Source: Candidatus Equihabitans merdae (GTDB taxonomy: Bacteria > Bacillota > Clostridia > Lachnospirales > Lachnospiraceae). From it: 10,614 nucleotides of DNA. The notes below the pieces were generated by a model that had not been told where the DNA came from, searched no databases, and was given only the letters and a program-made list of their open reading frames with translations. The DNA lies in NCBI GenBank assembly GCA_018065025.1, contig JAGHUB010000332.1, positions 1 through 10,614 on the forward strand. Reading direction: 5' to 3'. Numbering within the stretch: the first letter of the stretch is position 1; every line of letters begins with the position of its first letter. Of this stretch, positions 7,445 to 10,614 are shown piece after piece. The position numbers and the translations under genes were made by a program.

Positions 7445-8968
7445 ATGGGTAAGTCAACAGGATTTTTAGAGTATGAACGTGCGGTTTCAAAGGACGTAGA
7501 GCCTTTGGAACGCATCAAGAACTATAAGGAATTTCATAAATATCTGCCTTCAGATGATCAGGTGACACAGGGCTCTCGCTGCATGAACTGCGGTGTTCCC
7601 TTCTGTCAGTCCGGTATGACCATCATGGGCATGACTTCAGGTTGTCCTCTGCACAATCTGATTCCGGAATGGAACGATCTGCTGTCCAGGGGTCAGTATC
7701 GCCTGGCCTATCGTCGTCTGGCGAAGACCAGCAATTTCCCGGAATTCACATCCCGCGTCTGTCCGGCACTTTGCGAAGCTGCCTGCACCTGCGGTGTTTA
7801 TGATGATCCGGTCACGACACGTGAAAATGAACGTGCCATCATTGAATATGCTTTCGAAAATGGCCTTGTGCAGGCCGCACCTCCTGCTTCCAGAACAGGT
7901 AAGCGTATCGCCGTCATCGGCAGTGGTCCTTCCGGTCTGGCAGCAGCTGACCTTCTGAATAAGCGTGGACACGAAGTGACTGTCTTTGAACGTGACGATG
8001 CTCCCGGCGGCCTTCTTATGTACGGCATCCCCAACATGAAGCTGGAGAAGACTATCGTAGATCGTCGTATCAGTCTGATGAAGCAGGAAGGCGTAGTCTT
8101 TGAACTTGGCGTAGATGTAGGCCGTGATGTGACAGCAGAGGAACTGCTTGAGAAGTTCGATCGTGTTATTCTGTGCGCAGGCTCTCGCAACCCCCGTGAC
8201 CTGATAGCCGAAGGCCGTGATGCTGAAGGTATCTATTTTGCTGTGGATTATCTGACCAGAAGCACCAAGCACGTGCTGAAGACAGTTGAAGCTGATAGCG
8301 CTTTGAGCGCAGGCATTGAAGAGGATAAACCCTTTGTATCTGCCAAAGATAAGCATGTCATCATCGTCGGCGGTGGTGATACAGGTAATGACTGTGTAGG
8401 TACAGCTATCCGTCAGGGATGTGCGTCTGTAACACAGCTGGAAATGATGCCTCCCGCACCTGCCCAGCGTGCCGAGATGAATCCCTGGCCTGAATGGCCC
8501 AAGGTTCTGAAGACAGACTATGGCCAGCAGGAAGCTATCGCCGTATTTGGCGATGATCCTCGTATCTATGAGACCACTGTTAAGTCTTTCATCAAAGATG
8601 AAAATGGCTGCCTGACAGGTGTTGAGATCGTTCACCTGAATTGGGAGAAAGATCCGGAAACAGGCCGTTTCAATATGAAGTTTGTGGAAAGCAGCGAAGA
8701 AGTCCTTCCCTGCGAACTGCTTCTTATCGCAGCCGGTTTCCTGGGCAGTGAAAGCTATCTGACAGAAGCCTTTGGGGTAGAAGTGGATCAGCGGACAAAT
8801 GTTGTCACGCAGAAGGGTGGCTTCAAAACCACCAATGCCAAGGTCTTTGCAGCAGGTGATGTCCATACCGGTCAGTCCCTGGTTGTTAAGGCAATCCGTC
8901 AGGGCAGAGAAGCCGCTTATGCCGTAGACTGCGATCTGATGGGTTACTCCAATATCCCTCTGAATTGA
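7445..8968 (+). CDS. gltD: Glutamate synthase small (beta) subunit GltD
   Basis: The FAD-containing small subunit, 507 residues, oxidises NADPH and passes electrons through iron-sulfur clusters to the FMN of GltB. The ATG at 7445 lies 2 bases after the gltB stop, with AAGGAGG (7431-7437) inside the gltB end, so the two are translationally linked in an operon. The N-terminal part has two cysteine groups for 4Fe-4S clusters: C46, C49, C54 with C67, and C106, C110, C114 (C116 nearby). The FAD-binding Rossmann motif GSGPSG is at 159-164, followed by the FAD-family stretch APGGLLMYGIPNMKLEK. The NADPH-binding motif GGGDTG is at 309-314. Near the C-terminus AAGDVHTGQSLVVKAIRQGREAA closes the FAD site. 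No terminator hairpin is visible between the stop and the tRNA promoter at 9015. Confidence 0.97.
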   Translation: MGKSTGFLEYERAVSKDVEPLERIKNYKEFHKYLPSDDQVTQGSRCMNCGVPFCQSGMTIMGMTSGCPLHNLIPEWNDLLSRGQYRLAYRRLAKTSNFPEFTSRVCPALCEAACTCGVYDDPVTTRENERAIIEYAFENGLVQAAPPASRTGKRIAVIGSGPSGLAAADLLNKRGHEVTVFERDDAPGGLLMYGIPNMKLEKTIVDRRISLMKQEGVVFELGVDVGRDVTAEELLEKFDRVILCAGSRNPRDLIAEGRDAEGIYFAVDYLTRSTKHVLKTVEADSALSAGIEEDKPFVSAKDKHVIIVGGGDTGNDCVGTAIRQGCASVTQLEMMPPAPAQRAEMNPWPEWPKVLKTDYGQQEAIAVFGDDPRIYETTVKSFIKDENGCLTGVEIVHLNWEKDPETGRFNMKFVESSEEVLPCELLLIAAGFLGSESYLTEAFGVEVDQRTNVVTQKGGFKTTNAKVFAAGDVHTGQSLVVKAIRQGREAAYAVDCDLMGYSNIPLN

Positions 8969-9014
8969 TGGAAATATTGACCTATAAATAATCTTAAAAA
9001 ATGTAAAAAAGTAC

Positions 9015-9043
9015 TTGCGTCCCTTCGACTGGTTTGCTATAAT
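9015..9043 (+). promoter_or_regulatory. Sigma-A-type promoter of the tRNA cluster
   Basis: The -35 box TTGCGT (9015-9020) and perfect -10 box TATAAT (9038-9043) are separated by 17 bases. TGC just before the -10 box adds an extended -10 element. An A-rich tract (about 8994-9010) upstream resembles an UP element, as is common for stable-RNA genes. The expected transcript start is near 9050, about 15 bases before tRNA-Ser; a small hairpin, 9049-9053 with 9059-9063, would sit at its 5' end. Confidence 0.88.
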
Positions 9044-9065
9044 TCATTTTGCTGTTCGAGCAACT

Positions 9066-9155
9066 GGAGATGTACCCAAGCTGGCCGAAGGGGCTCCCCT
9101 GGAAAGGGAGTAGGTCGTTAATAGCGGCGCAAGGGTTCAAATCCCTTCATCTCCG
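9066..9155 (+). tRNA. trnS(gga): tRNA-Ser (anticodon GGA)
   Basis: A 90-base class II tRNA. The acceptor is 9066-9072 with 9148-9154 and the discriminator is G9155. The D stem CCC/GGG is followed by the anticodon stem 9094-9098 with 9106-9110, and anticodon GGA at 9101-9103 reads UCC/UCU serine codons. A long variable arm with a GTCG/CGGC-type stem is typical of serine tRNA. The T stem is AAGGG/CCCTT with loop TTCAAAT. The 3' CCA is not encoded. It is the first gene of the tRNA cluster. Confidence 0.97.
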
Positions 9156-9159
9156 TTAC

Positions 9160-9233
<74 letters not shown>

Positions 9234-9236
9234 TCT

Positions 9237-9260
9237 CTGAAAAACAAAAAAATTTTTCAG
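9237..9260 (+). other. A/T-rich inverted repeat between tRNA-Ile and the second tRNA promoter
   Basis: CTGAAAAA (9237-9244) and TTTTTCAG (9253-9260) form a perfect 8-bp inverted repeat around an 8-base A-rich loop, inside a long A-rich stretch (9240-9275). There is no T-run after it, so it is not a standard + strand terminator. The A tract just upstream of the -35 box at 9279 could act as an UP element. Confidence 0.4.
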
Positions 9261-9278
9261 AAAAAAATAAAAAAACGC

Positions 9279-9307
9279 TTGCAATGTTACGAAACACGTG
9301 ATATTAT
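9279..9307 (+). promoter_or_regulatory. Second sigma-A-type promoter inside the tRNA cluster
   Basis: The -35 box TTGCAA (9279-9284) and -10 box TATTAT (9302-9307) have 17-base spacing, with an A-rich tract immediately upstream. The predicted start near 9314 lies just before tRNA-Asn at 9321. It would give the last five tRNAs their own transcript in addition to any read-through from the promoter at 9015. Confidence 0.78.
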
Positions 9308-9320
9308 AAACGAGCGTCAT

Positions 9321-9392
<72 letters not shown>

Positions 9393-9412
9393 CTACCCAA
9401 AAGGGAATATAC

Positions 9413-9484
9413 GGCCCCATGGTCAAGCGGTTAAGACATCGCCCTTTCACGGCGGTAACAGCAGTTCGAATCTGCTTGGGGTCA
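9413..9484 (+). tRNA. trnE(ttc): tRNA-Glu (anticodon TTC)
   Basis: A 72-base cloverleaf. The acceptor GGCCCCA (9413-9419) pairs with TGGGGTC (9477-9483), with one G-U pair, and the discriminator is A9484. The anticodon stem is 9439-9443 with 9451-9455 and the anticodon TTC is at 9446-9448. The T stem AGCAG/CTGCT is perfect. No CCA is encoded. It supplies charged tRNA for glutamate, the product of the upstream gltBD genes, but that proximity is probably coincidental. Confidence 0.97.
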
Positions 9485-9493
9485 TTTCTTCAT

Positions 9494-9567
9494 GGATCTT
9501 TAGCTCAGTTGGTTAGAGCAACCGGCTCATAACCGGTCGGTCCTGGGTTCGAGTCCCCGAAGATCCA
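9494..9567 (+). tRNA. trnM(cat): tRNA with CAT anticodon, probably elongator tRNA-Met
   Basis: A 74-base cloverleaf. The acceptor GGATCTT (9494-9500) pairs fully with AAGATCC (9560-9566), and the discriminator is A9567. The anticodon stem is 9521-9525 with 9533-9537 and the anticodon CAT is at 9528-9530. It is not an initiator: the first acceptor pair is matched and the stem lacks the GGG/CCC run. A lysidine-modified isoleucine tRNA has the same gene anticodon and cannot be fully excluded by eye. The T stem CTGGG/CCCCG contains a T-C mismatch at 9544:9558, which is unusual. No CCA is encoded. Confidence 0.92.
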
Positions 9568-9603
9568 TTCGGAGACGAAAACCTCCATAAAAAAACGATA
9601 TAT

Positions 9604-9677
9604 GGCCCAGTGGCGAAGTTGGTTATCGCGCCGCCCTGTCACGGCGGAGGTCGTCGGTTCGAGCCCGATCTGGGTCG
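9604..9677 (+). tRNA. trnD(gtc): tRNA-Asp (anticodon GTC)
   Basis: A 74-base cloverleaf. The acceptor GGCCCAG (9604-9610) pairs with CTGGGTC (9670-9676), with one G-U pair, and the discriminator is G9677. The anticodon stem CCGCC/GGCGG is at 9631-9635 with 9643-9647 and the anticodon GTC is at 9638-9640. No CCA is encoded. Seven T residues follow directly (9678-9684), so the acceptor end runs into a T-rich spacer; with no dedicated hairpin, this is probably only a weak pause. Confidence 0.97.
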
Positions 9678-9690
9678 TTTTTTTATTTCC

Positions 9691-9774
9691 GCCGGTGTGG
9701 TGGAATTGGTAGACACAAGGGACTTAAAATCCCTCGGTAGCAATACCGTGCCGGTTCGAGTCCGGCCACCGGCA
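9691..9774 (+). tRNA. trnL(taa): tRNA-Leu (anticodon TAA)
   Basis: An 84-base class II tRNA. The acceptor GCCGGTG (9691-9697) pairs with CACCGGC (9767-9773) and the discriminator is A9774, as expected for leucine. The anticodon stem is 9718-9722 with 9730-9734 and the anticodon TAA is at 9725-9727. A long variable arm (CGGTA/TACCG) follows. The T stem GCCGG/CCGGC is perfect. No CCA is encoded. It is the last gene of the cluster. Confidence 0.97.
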
Positions 9775-9794
9775 TAATATCATAGATTATTCGA

Positions 9795-9823
9795 GACCAG
9801 TGCTTATGCACCGGTCATTTTTT
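9795..9823 (+). terminator. Rho-independent terminator of the tRNA cluster
   Basis: Bases 9795-9803 pair with 9808-9816 (8 of 9 positions pair, one A-C mismatch at 9799:9812) around a TTAT loop. Six T residues follow (9818-9823). It lies 20 bases after tRNA-Leu and 22 bases before the start of the membrane-protein gene. Confidence 0.87.
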
Positions 9824-9844
9824 ATTGTAAGGATAAATCAACGA

Positions 9845-10614
9845 ATGTTTAAGACTTTATTGGATGTATTTCTTGATGCGGGCTGGGATTGCCTTAAGAT
9901 GCTTCCCTTCCTGTTTCCGGCTTTCCTCCTCATGGAAGCTCTGGAACATCACGGTGCTGACAAGATGAATATATGGCTTAAGCGTACCGGAGCCTTTGGT
10001 CCCCTGGTAGGCAGCTGTCTGGGCATTGTCCCCCAGTGCGGTTTCTCTGTCATTGCTTCAGAATTCTACGCCGGCGGCGTCATTTCCCTGGGAACCCTGT
10101 TGGCTGTCTATCTGTCCACCTCTGATGAGGCACTGATCATTCTCTTGTCCGGCCTAAATAACGGAGGCTGGATCCTGAAGATCGTTTTGGCCAAGATCAT
10201 CATCGGTGTCATTGCCGGTTATCTGGTTATGATTGTCATGCGCCTGCTTCGTATCAATCGTTCCGGCAAAGATATCGGCGACCTGTGCCGGGATGACAAC
10301 TGCGGCTGTAAAGAAGAGGATGCCGGCATCCTGAAACCGGCACTCTACCACACCGTTAAGATCTGGATCTTCCTCTTTGTCTTTACCCTGATTCTGGATC
10401 TGGTATTGGAACTGGTCGGCTTCCAGAGTTTGGCTAAAGTCCTGCTTCACAACAGTGTCTTCCAGCCCCTGTTCGCAGCTCTCCTTGGTCTGATTCCAAG
10501 CTGCGCCTCATCCATCTTGCTGACCGACCTCTTCCTGGAAGGTATCTTGTCCTTCGGTTCCGTCGTAGCTGGTTTATCCACAGCTGCCGGCCTTGGTCTG
10601 GTAGTCCTGTTCCG
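9845..10614 (+). CDS. Putative metal exporter of the ArsP_2/DUF2899 type, N-terminal part (3' truncated by window)
   Basis: The frame is open from ATG 9845 to the window end (256 complete codons, no stop). AAGGA at 9829-9833 lies 11 bases upstream of the start. The start MFKTLLDVFLDAGWDCLKMLPFLFPAFLLMEALEHH and the motifs P63-Q-C-G-F-S68, STSDEA (91-96) and P218-S-C-A-S-S223 fit the family annotated as putative manganese or heavy-metal transporters with about ten membrane segments. Several hydrophobic segments are visible (about 15-33, 50-70, 75-102, 110-135, 170-195, 205-255). The two P-x-C-x-x-S motifs suggest two related halves. A charged loop between them carries C148, C153 and C155, which could bind metal. 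It follows the tRNA terminator with only 21 bases of leader, and I see no clear promoter of its own. The substrate is not shown by the sequence. Confidence 0.75.
   Translation, partial: MFKTLLDVFLDAGWDCLKMLPFLFPAFLLMEALEHHGADKMNIWLKRTGAFGPLVGSCLGIVPQCGFSVIASEFYAGGVISLGTLLAVYLSTSDEALIILLSGLNNGGWILKIVLAKIIIGVIAGYLVMIVMRLLRINRSGKDIGDLCRDDNCGCKEEDAGILKPALYHTVKIWIFLFVFTLILDLVLELVGFQSLAKVLLHNSVFQPLFAALLGLIPSCASSILLTDLFLEGILSFGSVVAGLSTAAGLGLVVLF

Noticed and set aside
7637..8866. 409-codon open frame on the - strand opposite gltD
   Set aside because: It lies wholly inside gltD, the encoded sequence has no recognisable domain, and long antisense frames arise from the biased codon use of the real gene.

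Overview
The window looks like a bacterial chromosome fragment from a Firmicutes (Bacillota) anaerobe, most likely Clostridia or Negativicutes. The reasons are the gene set (a type III and a type I-alpha glutamine synthetase, an ANTAR regulator, and a two-subunit glutamate synthase in one cluster), strong AAGGAG/GGAG ribosome-binding sites, and sigma-A-type promoters. The genus cannot be fixed from the sequence alone. All genes lie on the + strand.

Positions 1-8968 form a nitrogen-assimilation cluster: the 3' end of glnN (type III glutamine synthetase), a strong hairpin terminator, glnA (type I-alpha glutamine synthetase, start at 835), an ANTAR-domain RNA-binding regulator of the NitR type, a 98-base leader holding a second terminator, then gltB and gltD (large and small subunits of NADPH-type glutamate synthase). 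Glutamine synthetase fixes ammonium into glutamine; glutamate synthase moves the amide nitrogen onto 2-oxoglutarate to give glutamate. Together they are the GS-GOGAT cycle. The regulator sits between them. The leader directly behind it can fold a hexaloop hairpin that overlaps and would exclude the gltB terminator, the arrangement expected of an ANTAR target. This suggests that the cluster is controlled internally by antitermination.

Positions 8969-9823 hold seven tRNA genes, Ser(GGA)-Ile(GAT)-Asn(GTT)-Glu(TTC)-Met(CAT)-Asp(GTC)-Leu(TAA). They have a strong promoter before Ser, a second before Asn and a rho-independent terminator after Leu. None encodes the 3' CCA. Positions 9845-10614 hold the first 256 codons of a polytopic membrane protein resembling the ArsP_2/DUF2899 putative metal exporter family, cut by the window end.

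I see no mobile element, CRISPR array, phage gene or obviously new system. The most interesting signal is the candidate ANTAR-responsive leader of gltB, paired with a regulator whose receiver-like domain lacks the phosphoacceptor aspartate.
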